From assembly GCA_024644235.1 (NCBI GenBank), contig JAHELJ010000006.1:1-64000 (forward strand): a stretch of 64,000 bases of DNA. The letters are read 5' to 3'. The notes below the pieces were generated by a model. That model was not told the DNA's origin. It saw only the letters and a program-made list of their open reading frames with translations, and ran no database searches. The stretch comes from Lewinellaceae bacterium. GTDB taxonomy: Bacteria > Bacteroidota > Bacteroidia > Chitinophagales > Saprospiraceae. The position numbers and the translations under genes are program-made. Below, piece after piece: positions 17,099 through 25,165 of this stretch; position 1 is the stretch's first letter, and each line of letters begins with the position of its first letter.

Positions 17099-17622
17099 CT
17101 ATAAATCAAGTATCATGATAAGATCTCTTTGGTGGTCATTTCCGAGCGTAAAGATATGCTCACCTACTTCGCGAAAACCATGTTTCTTGAAAAACGCAAT
17201 GGCTTTCAGATTCTTTTCCCATACGCCAAGCCATACGAAAAGCAGGTCATGTTCAGAAGCTAACTCAAATGCCTTCTTGAGCAGCTGCAGGCCAAATCCT
17301 TTTCCCTGATGACATATGCAAAATGTAGATCCGCTCGACTTCCATTCCTGACTCATCATTGCATTTCGGTTTGTGCATTACCCAGATTTACTTTTAAGTA
17401 ACCGATGGGTACGCCATCAAGCTTTGCAAGGTAATATTTAGAATTCTCGCTGTCCAATTCACGCACTAATTGGTTTTGGTAAAAATTCTCCTTTAGATAC
17501 TTTTCAATATCCTCGTCTGTATTGTGCGGGCCAAATGTTTTCCGAAATGTCTCTTGACTCAAAGGGATCAAATCCGGCAGATCAATTCGGGAAGCCCGTC
17601 TAATTTCAAAATGATTCTCTGG
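17099..17622 (-). pseudogene. Broken GNAT N-acetyltransferase gene
   Basis: Frame pieces reconstruct a GNAT protein: ENHFEIRRASRIDLPDLIPL, LSQETFRKTFGPHNTDED, YYLAKLDGVPIGYLKVNLG, DESGMEVERIYILH, then the acetyl-CoA-binding HQGKGFGLQLLKKAFELA and NLKAIAFFKKHGFREVGEH. One-base shifts are needed near 17357 and near 17311. The N-terminus has no start codon of its own and runs into the remnant of a flavoprotein gene. It lies next to the broken VOC gene on the same strand. Confidence 0.82.
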
Positions 17623-17693
17623 GAGAGATACTTGGCGGTCGCAGATCCTACCAGCCCCTTTCCAATGACGATAAAATCAAAATGCAATGGCAT
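17619..17693 (-). pseudogene. N-terminal stub of a lost FAD-dependent oxidoreductase
   Basis: ATG at 17693 begins MPLHFDFIVIGKGLVGSATA followed by KYLSQ, an excellent dinucleotide-binding beta-alpha start (G-x-G-x-x-G) of a DAO-type flavoprotein. After about 25 codons homology stops and the sequence continues as the GNAT pseudogene in another frame. This is the scar of a deletion or recombination that joined two unrelated genes. Nothing of the rest of the flavoprotein is visible nearby. Confidence 0.7.
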
Positions 17694-17761
17694 GATATTG
17701 TCCGGATAACGGCATGAAGCAATGAGGTGAAACGGAAGCGAATCTCATTTCAGTGGACAAC

Positions 17762-18135
17762 CTAGTCATTTTGGCATTGATTGATCATCCATCCAGTGGC
17801 AGCTTTAATCACTGGATCCTTGTCAGGATCTGCCATTTCACTACCGATTTCTATTTCCACATCCGGCTCCACGCATCGATATAGGATATCCCATTACGAT
17901 CTTGAAAGGTTGAAACTGCAAGCACGATGTTAAGACTGTCTGGCATTTTGAAGCCGAAAGTAGTTGTCGATGCGCCATAGGCTTCTTCACCAAAACCTCT
18001 GCTTCGATCGCGACCTTTGAAAACCACAGCCAATGCCTCCCCAGAGCTGGCTGTTCCTCGATTAAAGACAGCCAAGTCAAGAGTCTGAACTATCAGACTT
18101 TGACTTCTACTCATAATGTGTATAAACGATGACAA
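17762..18135 (-). pseudogene. C-terminal remnant of an S41-family (tail-specific) peptidase
   Basis: The 94-codon frame from 18135 contains VFNRGTASSGEALAVVFKGR, the region around the catalytic Ser of C-terminal processing peptidases (T-A-S-S-G-E). RGFGEEAYGASTTTFGF and FQDRNGISYID follow. The expected continuation VEPDVEIEIGSEMADPDKDP and its end (INQCQND, TAG at 17762-17764) lie in a different frame, so there is a frameshift near 17868. The N-terminal two thirds of the gene, including the PDZ part, are absent upstream. Loss of function is nearly certain. Confidence 0.78.
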
Positions 18136-18208
18136 TCTTGTATACTGATTTGTCAGGTCAACTTTCGTAAGAAGTCAGAAATTGGAGCACGGGGCAATGT
18201 GAAAGACG

Positions 18209-19030
18209 TCAGAAATGTAAACGGAACTTCAAGCTGGCACCTTCCAAACCTATGGAGGGAATCAGGCTTATCCGGCTGTCGTAAGTGTGCTTGTGGAGAT
18301 GTGGCACAAAATAACCCACTGCGGCACCGGCAAGATATCCTATAATCACGTCGCTGGGATAGTGTTTGCCCGCCCGGTAACGAAGATATCCGGTAGTGGC
18401 TGGTAACACGGAGGCAACTGTCCAGATCACTGGCTTCCACTTGGATTCCGGAAAGTGATCGGAGAACACTTTCGCTGCAAAAAAAGTAAATGCGGCACTG
18501 CCCGAAGTGTGACCGGAATAGAACGAAAGACGGGCACTGGTAGCGGTTTTGCTCTCCAGAGGGGCATCGGGGTTATAGACCAAAGGGCGATAGCGCCGTG
18601 CCACGCCTTTGGTAAGATCAGTAAGTGCAGTATTGACCAGTAAAGTTTCGAGAAACAACACACCCACATTTAAATAATCACGGCGGATAGAGTTGGTTGC
18701 ACCGAGAGCGAAAGGTATAAATCCGGCCGTAAACAGTGCTATGTCGCTGGCATCCGATGCGCTAGTAGACCAATTTCGAGTGGCTCCCCTGTCAAAGCCC
18801 CAAACCTTACCCCGGTCCAAAGTTTCTATTTGTTGCCGGGTAAGTGTGGGAATAGACTGGTGTAGAAAATGATTGCCAATCATCGTACCAGCACTTAACC
18901 CTATGATGGTAGCCTCCCTGCCCCAATCAAGCTGGTAGGGAGACTCCTGTGCTTGAAGGCACAGTGTAATCGCAAAGCCAAGCAGCAAGCCGATGAACCG
19001 ATGTCTATATATCTGGACTAAGCGCCTCAT
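18209..19030 (-). CDS. PAP2-family membrane phosphatase
   Basis: This 273-residue protein has a signal peptide (residues 10-27) and all three acid-phosphatase motifs: KGVARRYRP near 141, SFYSGHTS near 169, and RYRAGKHYPSDV near 217. Several helices surround them. The family dephosphorylates lipid phosphates such as undecaprenyl or phosphatidylglycerol phosphate at the periplasmic face. Its start overlaps the preceding small gene by four bases (ATGA), so the two are translationally coupled. It is intact although pseudogenes lie on both sides. Confidence 0.9.
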   Translation of the reverse strand: MRRLVQIYRHRFIGLLLGFAITLCLQAQESPYQLDWGREATIIGLSAGTMIGNHFLHQSIPTLTRQQIETLDRGKVWGFDRGATRNWSTSASDASDIALFTAGFIPFALGATNSIRRDYLNVGVLFLETLLVNTALTDLTKGVARRYRPLVYNPDAPLESKTATSARLSFYSGHTSGSAAFTFFAAKVFSDHFPESKWKPVIWTVASVLPATTGYLRYRAGKHYPSDVIIGYLAGAAVGYFVPHLHKHTYDSRISLIPSIGLEGASLKFRLHF

Positions 19031-19431
19031 GAAAGCTTGTTCTTCGCTGGCTCTATATAAAGTAACTGTCCCTCCGGGTCAAAAAGTAAGTTGAAACATA
19101 ATCGACCTCTTTCTACTTGCAATAGAAACCGACCACAATCCGTATTTTCTAATTTTCGTGCCAAGACGATTTGATAAGTTGGAAAATGTTGCTCAATATG
19201 CTGGCTAATTACTGGTAAGTGATTTTTTACATTCGGAATATTCTCACCTCCTTCCGCCAGATTTCCCAGGTGGTAAGATAAGCAATCCGAAAGATTTAAA
19301 TTCAATGCTGAGTGGCCTCCTTGGTTCACGATGCCGGGAGCCTCACTTGCATCCCAAAGACTCGTCACAGCAAAAAATCCGGTAGCGAGGCAAAACATCG
19401 GTAGCAAAGGATTGAATTTCAGATGAAGCAT
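19027..19431 (-). CDS. Small exported or membrane-anchored protein, function unknown
   Basis: The frame can begin at a GTG (19488) or at ATG 19431. The ATG start is preferred because it places the hydrophobic run (FNPLLPMFCLATGFFAVTSL) near the N-terminus like a signal anchor. The rest (about 100 residues) is soluble and ends with LLFDPEGQLLYIEPAKNKLS, which looks like a PepSY/YpeB-like or cystatin-like small fold (weak impression). It overlaps the PAP2 gene start by four bases. It sits directly after the wrecked histidine kinase gene on the same strand, so it may have belonged to that signalling operon. Confidence 0.55.
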   Translation of the reverse strand: MLHLKFNPLLPMFCLATGFFAVTSLWDASEAPGIVNQGGHSALNLNLSDCLSYHLGNLAEGGENIPNVKNHLPVISQHIEQHFPTYQIVLARKLENTDCGRFLLQVERGRLCFNLLFDPEGQLLYIEPAKNKLS

Positions 19432-19509
19432 GTTACCAAGATCTAAGCCGATTTTGGAGAGATTTTGGATTTTGGATGTTTCGCTCACAAATTCTTCATG
19501 CTACCATTC

Positions 19510-20760
19510 TCATGGAAATCTAAGTCGAACGTGATACAGGATGCCGTCAAACGAATATTCAACCGATATACCGCAAGCATCGCATATCTGTTTGACGATA
19601 GCCAAACCAAGTCCTAGAGACGAGGATTAAGGATCTCCTTTTACAAAACGGTTAAAGATTTGGTTGTCATTCAAATAGTTGGCATGCCCAGTGTTGGAAA
19701 TAAGTATTTCGTAAGGTGATAGTTCTAGCTCGATTTTACCATCGGGAAGATTATGCTTAATCGCATTGCTGAGGAAATTATTAATGAGGATGTCCATTAG
19801 GTAGGGATTGAATGGGATGCTGCTATCGCCGGCATGGACTGTGACCTTGTTTTTTTTGTCCTGTACCCTGGCATCCAGTTCTTCCAGTTTTTCCTGAATG
19901 ATTTGTCTGACATCGATCATTTCTGTCTGGGTGTATTGCTTGTTCGCGATTGCAGTAAAAAGCAGTAGGGCCTTTTGAATCTTTGAAATCCGGGTAGCCG
20001 CTTTGCTGATTTCCTCTAGTCGGTTCCATTCTTCCGTACTGCGGTCATTTTGTTGAATAATGAGTTCGATATTGTTCTTGATCACTGAGAGCGGTGTTTG
20101 GATCTCGTGAGACGCATGCTCAGCAAATGATTTGAGGGCAAGGAAATCCTATTGCAATTTTGCCGACATATTTTGGAGTGCCTGGTTGAGCATTTGGAAT
20201 TCTTCGATTTCCGTATGTCTTGTTTCAATGAGTGCATCACTGGTGAAGTCAAATGACTTCAGTTCATCCAAAGTCTGATGAAATGGTTGCCAAAGTTGTC
20301 CAGATAGATATCGGGTAAGGAGATAGTGCCAAGGAACATGAGACCCAGAAGAATGATCAAGAGGAAACCCATCGTAGTGATAAGATCCTCGCTTTCCATC
20401 TTGGAGGTACTCACTTTGATTACTGCCGGGGTATTTCCTATCATCATAGCCCGGGTATAACTACGGTAGGGCTCCGGTTCGTCGTCCACTATATTCCAAA
20501 GCGTGGTATCGTTAAATAATTCGAAGGGAATGTGCCCAGGCATTTTCTTGATTTCGACTAGTTCATCGGTGACCTGATTGGATTCTCAAAGATCCGGGAG
20601 TGACGCAAGATATTGCTCGACATAGACTGTCTTCTCCTCAAGCAATTCATCCAATTCGACATTGATCAAGGTGTGAACCGCAATGAACAGCTCGATGCCT
20701 GTGACCAGATAGGCCACCGATAAAAAGATAAGGAGAGCCGATTACTTTACATCAGTAACT
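19510..20760 (-). pseudogene. Sensor histidine kinase gene inactivated by three stops and a frameshift
   Basis: The relic reads from 20750 leftward: a membrane helix (LLIFLSVAYLVTGIELFI), an extracellular part interrupted by TGA at 20586-20588, and a second helix (FLLIILLGLMFLGTIS). A one-base frameshift follows near 20305, then a HAMP-like linker with TAG at 20149-20151. Next come the H-box HASHEIQTPLSVI and the N-box LINNFLSNAIKHN. Last is TAA at 19627-19629 directly before LGLGLAIVKQICDACGI, with the true end at TGA 19510-19512. The first ATG (20752) is followed at once by TAA. It lies directly behind the intact OmpR-type regulator, its expected partner. Confidence 0.9.
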
Positions 20761-21438
20761 TCAAACCGTACTAAACTTGTATCCCATTCCATACACTGCT
20801 TTGACATAGTCGGTGCCCCCTGCGTCAAGCACTTTTTTTCTCAGGTTCTTGATGTGCGAATAAATGAAATCGAGATTGTCCAGCATGTCAGATTGATCGC
20901 CACCGATGTGTTCTGCGATACTTTCCTTGCTCAACACCCTTTCTCTGTTCGTGACAAAGTATAACAAGAGCCTGTACTCTGACTTCGTTAGATTAATCTC
21001 ATTCCCATGGACTGTCACTGCTGATCTTGATGGATCAATAGTGATTTCCTCCACGTCGATTGTCTGCATGCCATTGAAGTATTTTCTCCGGAGCAGAGCC
21101 TTGATTCTCGCATTTAATTCACTAAGATGAAATGGTTTGGTCAGGTAATCATCAGCGCCCAGGTTAAGGCCATGCAAACGGTCGTCGAGTGAGTCTTTTG
21201 CGGAAATGATGATGAGACCAGATTCTTTGTGCTGTTGTTTCAGCTCTCTAATCAAATCGAGGCCGCTGCCTCCCGGCAAAGTGATATCGACGAGAATACA
21301 GTCATATTCATGCACGGAACTTTTCATCAAAGCTTCAGAGAAGGAAGTAGCAGCTTCACAGATATAATCCATGTCTGTGAGGTAGGAAACAATAGATCTC
21401 TGAAGAGCAATTTCATCTTCGACCACTAACAATTTCAT
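20761..21438 (-). CDS. OmpR/PhoB-family response regulator, apparently orphaned
   Basis: This 225-residue protein has a receiver with acidic Glu7-Asp8, phospho-acceptor Asp51 in CILVDITLPGGSG, Lys in DDYLTKPF, and a C-terminal winged helix (LTKSEYRLLLYFVTNRERVL, YSHIKNLRKKV, VKAVYGMGYKF). It looks fully functional. The kinase that would phosphorylate it is the pseudogene immediately downstream, so it is probably without its cognate sensor. It may be driven by another kinase, act unphosphorylated, or be in early decay itself. Confidence 0.93.
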   Translation of the reverse strand: MKLLVVEDEIALQRSIVSYLTDMDYICEAATSFSEALMKSSVHEYDCILVDITLPGGSGLDLIRELKQQHKESGLIIISAKDSLDDRLHGLNLGADDYLTKPFHLSELNARIKALLRRKYFNGMQTIDVEEITIDPSRSAVTVHGNEINLTKSEYRLLLYFVTNRERVLSKESIAEHIGGDQSDMLDNLDFIYSHIKNLRKKVLDAGGTDYVKAVYGMGYKFSTV

Positions 21439-21500
21439 AGAACAAAATTACGACTAGATTTTGAAAAAATCCTGAAAATCAGCAGTTTAAGGTCATAGGT

Positions 21501-22439
21501 CTAGGCTGACAGCCCGATGAGAGAAATAAACTTATCTTTTTTATTCAGCCAGGCTCTTCTGGCTTCATCGAGGTTGACGGGTTCGAATGTCAGACTGTCT
21601 CCGGGCTTTAATTGACCCAGTCCATCCAGGTCGGCTTTGATCACATTTGCGATACGAGGATATCCTCCGGTGGTTTGCGCATCAGCCATTAAGACCACCG
21701 GTTGACCCGAATTGGAGATTTGAATAGTTCCTGGTACAATCCCGGAAGACAGCATTTCTCCTCTAGAATCATAGCCCTCGAGTTCGGGATTCAGCCGGTA
21801 GCCCAAGCGATTGCAGTGTGGACTCAACTGAAATGATTGGCAGAGGAAAAACGTTTGCTCAGCAGGTGAAAATTTTGACCACTCCGGCCCAGTGACGATG
21901 CGTGCTTTATTTCCGACCTGGAAGAATGTTTTCTTCAAGGTCCGTGTTTGAATAGGATTGCCGGTCTTGACCTCCAATTGTGAACCTTTACGTATCACAC
22001 TGCTGGGCGTTGCGGTATCACTGGTATAAGGTATTGCAGACCGGCTGTTAAGTATTTTAGGTAGTTGCCAGGTTCCGCCAACTGCTAAATAGACGCGGCA
22101 TCCTTCTTCAAGCTTAGCAAACCTCAGTACCGATCCAGCTTTCACATTTATGGTCTGATATCCGGGAAGTTCAAGACCATCGAGGGTAGGGGAGATGTCG
22201 GCTCCGCACCAGGCTACCTGGCAACTCTCGCTAAATTCAATGATCGGGCCGGAATAGGTGATCTCCAGGCAAGCTGAATCGATGGCATTGCCGACCAGCC
22301 AGTTTGCTAAATATGCTGAAAAGCGATCCATAGGTCCGCTGACAGGGACCCCATAGTGATGCCAACCATACCTGCCATCGTCCTGCACAAGCGTTTGAAG
22401 ACCAGGCTGATTAAAGTGTAGTATTAAGGACTTACTCAT
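21501..22439 (-). CDS. pxpC: 5-oxoprolinase subunit C (biotin-dependent carboxyltransferase family)
   Basis: The ATG at 22439 gives 312 residues and overlaps the end of pxpB by eight bases; the ATG at 22487 would add 16 residues inside pxpB. The start HFNQPGLQTLVQDDGRYGWH followed by GVPVSGPMDRFSA is diagnostic of PxpC/KipA (AHS2 domain). The end has VVLMADAQTTGGYPRIANV. With PxpA and PxpB it converts 5-oxoproline (pyroglutamate) to glutamate with ATP in the cytoplasm. It is the last gene of a four-gene coupled operon. Confidence 0.94.
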   Translation of the reverse strand: MSKSLILHFNQPGLQTLVQDDGRYGWHHYGVPVSGPMDRFSAYLANWLVGNAIDSACLEITYSGPIIEFSESCQVAWCGADISPTLDGLELPGYQTINVKAGSVLRFAKLEEGCRVYLAVGGTWQLPKILNSRSAIPYTSDTATPSSVIRKGSQLEVKTGNPIQTRTLKKTFFQVGNKARIVTGPEWSKFSPAEQTFFLCQSFQLSPHCNRLGYRLNPELEGYDSRGEMLSSGIVPGTIQISNSGQPVVLMADAQTTGGYPRIANVIKADLDGLGQLKPGDSLTFEPVNLDEARRAWLNKKDKFISLIGLSA

Positions 22440-23139
22440 GCCGGTGAATTTGATAGCTTCCTTTCCGAAAGTCCTCTGCGATTGCATGGAATTCCCTCTT
22501 GTTTATGGAAATGAATCGCACTTTGTCCCCCGCATTGATGACAAAGGGCTGGTCGGACATTGGCCTGAACAATGAAATTGGTGTTCGGCCAATAATTTGC
22601 CATCCTCCGGGAGATTCCAGCGGGTAAATACCGGTTTGTAGGCCAGCCAGGCCCACCGATCCAGCCGGTACTTTCATGCGCGGGGAATCAAGACGCGAAC
22701 ATTCCAGAGATGGGGGCAGCATGCCCAAATAGGTAAAACCAGGAAGAAAACCGATCATAAATACCCGATAATCCCGGCTAAGGTGAAGGTTTGTGATTTC
22801 CTTGGTGCTAAGGTCAATTGCGGAAGACAAGTCATTCAGATCCAGCCCAAAATCAGGATCATAGCACACGGGAATACTGATCGTAGGTCCTTCGGAGTGT
22901 TTCATCGGGACGGCTTGACACAATTGACTCAAACGTTCTCTAAAGTCATTGTAGGATGTGGTTTCTGGATCATAAACGATCGTCAGGGAGCTGTAGGCCG
23001 GGATTGAATAGCAGTATCCAATTGGGTCACTTGCCTGAATAAGCTCATGTAAGGAAAGGATTGTTTCATTGATTGCCGGATCGATCCTTTGTTCTAGCTG
23101 AATGAGAACTGCCGCATCACCAAAGGGCGTAAAATGCAT
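22432..23139 (-). CDS. pxpB: 5-oxoprolinase subunit B (AHS1/KipI family)
   Basis: Start at 23139 (MHFTPFGDAAVLIQLEQRID) is one base after the pxpA stop; the longer frame from 23268 lies inside pxpA and is unlikely. The 235-residue protein shows the family signature FMIGFLPGFTYLGMLP near 120, RMKVPAGSVGLAG, and SPGGWQIIGRTPISLF. It forms the PxpB-PxpC complex that activates and opens the 5-oxoproline ring. Tight overlaps with both neighbours mean coupled translation. Confidence 0.94.
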   Translation of the reverse strand: MHFTPFGDAAVLIQLEQRIDPAINETILSLHELIQASDPIGYCYSIPAYSSLTIVYDPETTSYNDFRERLSQLCQAVPMKHSEGPTISIPVCYDPDFGLDLNDLSSAIDLSTKEITNLHLSRDYRVFMIGFLPGFTYLGMLPPSLECSRLDSPRMKVPAGSVGLAGLQTGIYPLESPGGWQIIGRTPISLFRPMSDQPFVINAGDKVRFISINKREFHAIAEDFRKGSYQIHRHE

Positions 23140-23140
23140 C

Positions 23141-23911
23141 TTAGCTGGTTTCGGATGAATCTTGTGAGAGAGCTGAAGCTTCGCTGATGCCTTTGAGAAT
23201 GTCGAGTGCTGCTGGATTGTCCCCATGAATGCATATCGTATCGGCTTTGACCGGAAGAATGGTTCCATCTGCAGTCTTTACTTTTTGGTTTTTGGCAATC
23301 GAAAGAACTTGATCAATTGCCTCGTTCATATCTGTAATAACACTTCCGGGGATTGAACGTGATTGCAATGTTCCTTCGCTGGTGTAGCGACGATCTCCAA
23401 ATGCTTCAGCAAGAAATGGCATGGATCTTTCGATCGCCATTTGCTGCATGAGACTTCCAGCCATACCCATGAAGGCAATCCCGGATCCAAATGATTGAAT
23501 AGAGTCGAGAATGCTTTCACAGACCGCCTCAGTAATGGCTGCTGTATTGTATAGTGCACCGTGGGGCTTTACGTGATTCAGCCTTCCGCCTCTGCTTTCG
23601 ACCAGGCTTTTAATCACTGCGATCTGGTACCTGAGTAAAGCACTTAGTTCGGCGGAGTCAATGTCCATCTTTCTTCTGCCAAAACCCATGAGATCAGGAT
23701 AGGACGGATGAGCGCCAACAGCCACTCCGTAGCGGATTGCCTTGGCAATAGTCTGGTCTATATGAAGAGGATCGCCACCATGAAAACCACAAGCGATATT
23801 ACATTGAGTAATAAGTGGGAAGATTTGATCGTCATGACCGATGATAAACCGGCCATAGCTCTCACCCATATCGCAATTGATTTCGATGATATTCTCTTTG
23901 CCTATATCCAT
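23141..23911 (-). CDS. pxpA: 5-oxoprolinase subunit A (LamB/YcsF family)
   Basis: This 256-residue protein has the LamB/YcsF hallmarks INCDMGESYGRF, NIACGFHGGDPLHI, GAHPSYPDLMGFGRR, VKPHGALYN and CIHGDNPAALDIL. It is the TIM-barrel-like subunit of the bacterial three-part 5-oxoprolinase. Its start lies ten bases inside the end of the Nramp-like gene and its stop touches pxpB, so the four genes form one operon. Pyroglutamate forms spontaneously from glutamine, and this enzyme removes or uses it. Confidence 0.95.
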   Translation of the reverse strand: MDIGKENIIEINCDMGESYGRFIIGHDDQIFPLITQCNIACGFHGGDPLHIDQTIAKAIRYGVAVGAHPSYPDLMGFGRRKMDIDSAELSALLRYQIAVIKSLVESRGGRLNHVKPHGALYNTAAITEAVCESILDSIQSFGSGIAFMGMAGSLMQQMAIERSMPFLAEAFGDRRYTSEGTLQSRSIPGSVITDMNEAIDQVLSIAKNQKVKTADGTILPVKADTICIHGDNPAALDILKGISEASALSQDSSETS

Positions 23912-25113
23912 TGAATTGCACTAAGTATGCTCTTGAATCCAAGACCAATGGTCACAATCACTACTGCCATAGCAATCAAATTGAACCAGCGCGTATTAAC
24001 ATATTGCCTCATGATCTTTTTGTCATTCATGATCCACAGTAAAAATAAGGCTATCACCGGAAGTAGCAATCCGTTTGCCACCTGAGCAAAAAGGATCAGT
24101 AAAATGGGTTTAAAACCAATCGATGAGAATAGAATGCCAGCAGCCATCACCACCATCCAGACTGCCCGAAACCGTTTACTTTTCATATCGGCCGGCCATC
24201 CCAGTATGCCACAAGTGGCAAATGATGCTGCCAGGGGAGCGGTGATAGCAGACGAAAATCCGGCTGCCAGAAACCCAATTGCGAGGAAGGTTTCGGCCCA
24301 GTCGCCCAGCAAAGGTCTGAGCTGCAAAGCGAGCTCGGCGGAACTGGATACTTCTATTTCTTTTCCATGGAGAGCCACTGCCGAGCTGATTACGATAGCC
24401 ATAGTGATGATACCACCCATGGCAATAGATACCAAAGCATCACGACGGGCTACCCCCAGGAATTGATCGCCCTGCCATTTCTTGTTTACCGCCGAAGCGT
24501 GCAGGAAGAGGTTGTATGGAACCACGGTGGTTCCGATTAATCCGATCACGACCAGACTAGCCCCCGATGGCAGGGTTGGAGCGAAAATGCCTTTCAAAAT
24601 TGCTTCTATATCGGGCTTGACCAATAGAGCTGTAATCAGGAAGACAAGACCCATGATGCTCACTAAACCAACAAGTACTTTCTCGATAAGCGGATATCGA
24701 CCAATATACAGAACCACGGCAGCTACCAGGGCTATGAACATCAGGACAGGATTGAATGATCCTAACGTTGAACCACTGAAGCCCAAAGCAGCACCGGTGA
24801 GATTACCAGCTTCGTAGGCTGCATTGCCAATCCAAATTGCTGATATGATGAGAAAAGAAGCTAATACCTTTTGACTGGCCGATTTTGCTTTGGCCCGCAC
24901 CGCTTCTCCCAACCCCATTCTTCCTACAATACCGAGTCGGGCGGCCATCTCTTGCAAAACGAATGTTGCAACAATTGAAAACAATATTGCCCACAGAAGC
25001 AGATAGCCATATCGAGCGCCGGCAAGAGTAGCAGTCGTAACTGTTCCTGGTCCTATAAAGGCAGCAGCTACCATCGCTCCGGGGCCAAATCTACCCTTGA
25101 TCCGTTTCGTCAT
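23902..25113 (-). CDS. Nramp-superfamily transporter lacking the usual metal-binding residues
   Basis: This 403-residue protein has about eleven helices and the Nramp fold signature: the first helix carries FIGPGTVTTATLAGARYG, the sixth TTVVPYNLFLHASAV. In Mn/Fe transporters these read DPGN and M-P-H-N, where the Asp, Asn and Met bind the metal. Here they are Gly21-Pro-Gly-Thr24 and Val198-Pro-Tyr-Asn201. The binding site is therefore changed and manganese transport is doubtful. It leads the pxpABC operon with a ten-base overlap into pxpA, so uptake of 5-oxoproline or a related substrate is a reasonable guess (inference). Confidence 0.85.
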   Translation of the reverse strand: MTKRIKGRFGPGAMVAAAFIGPGTVTTATLAGARYGYLLLWAILFSIVATFVLQEMAARLGIVGRMGLGEAVRAKAKSASQKVLASFLIISAIWIGNAAYEAGNLTGAALGFSGSTLGSFNPVLMFIALVAAVVLYIGRYPLIEKVLVGLVSIMGLVFLITALLVKPDIEAILKGIFAPTLPSGASLVVIGLIGTTVVPYNLFLHASAVNKKWQGDQFLGVARRDALVSIAMGGIITMAIVISSAVALHGKEIEVSSSAELALQLRPLLGDWAETFLAIGFLAAGFSSAITAPLAASFATCGILGWPADMKSKRFRAVWMVVMAAGILFSSIGFKPILLILFAQVANGLLLPVIALFLLWIMNDKKIMRQYVNTRWFNLIAMAVVIVTIGLGFKSILSAIQWI

Positions 25114-25165
25114 CTTGATGTCAAGATACGAAAGGAGTAGAATGAGAAGGGGAAGAAGTTGCCGG

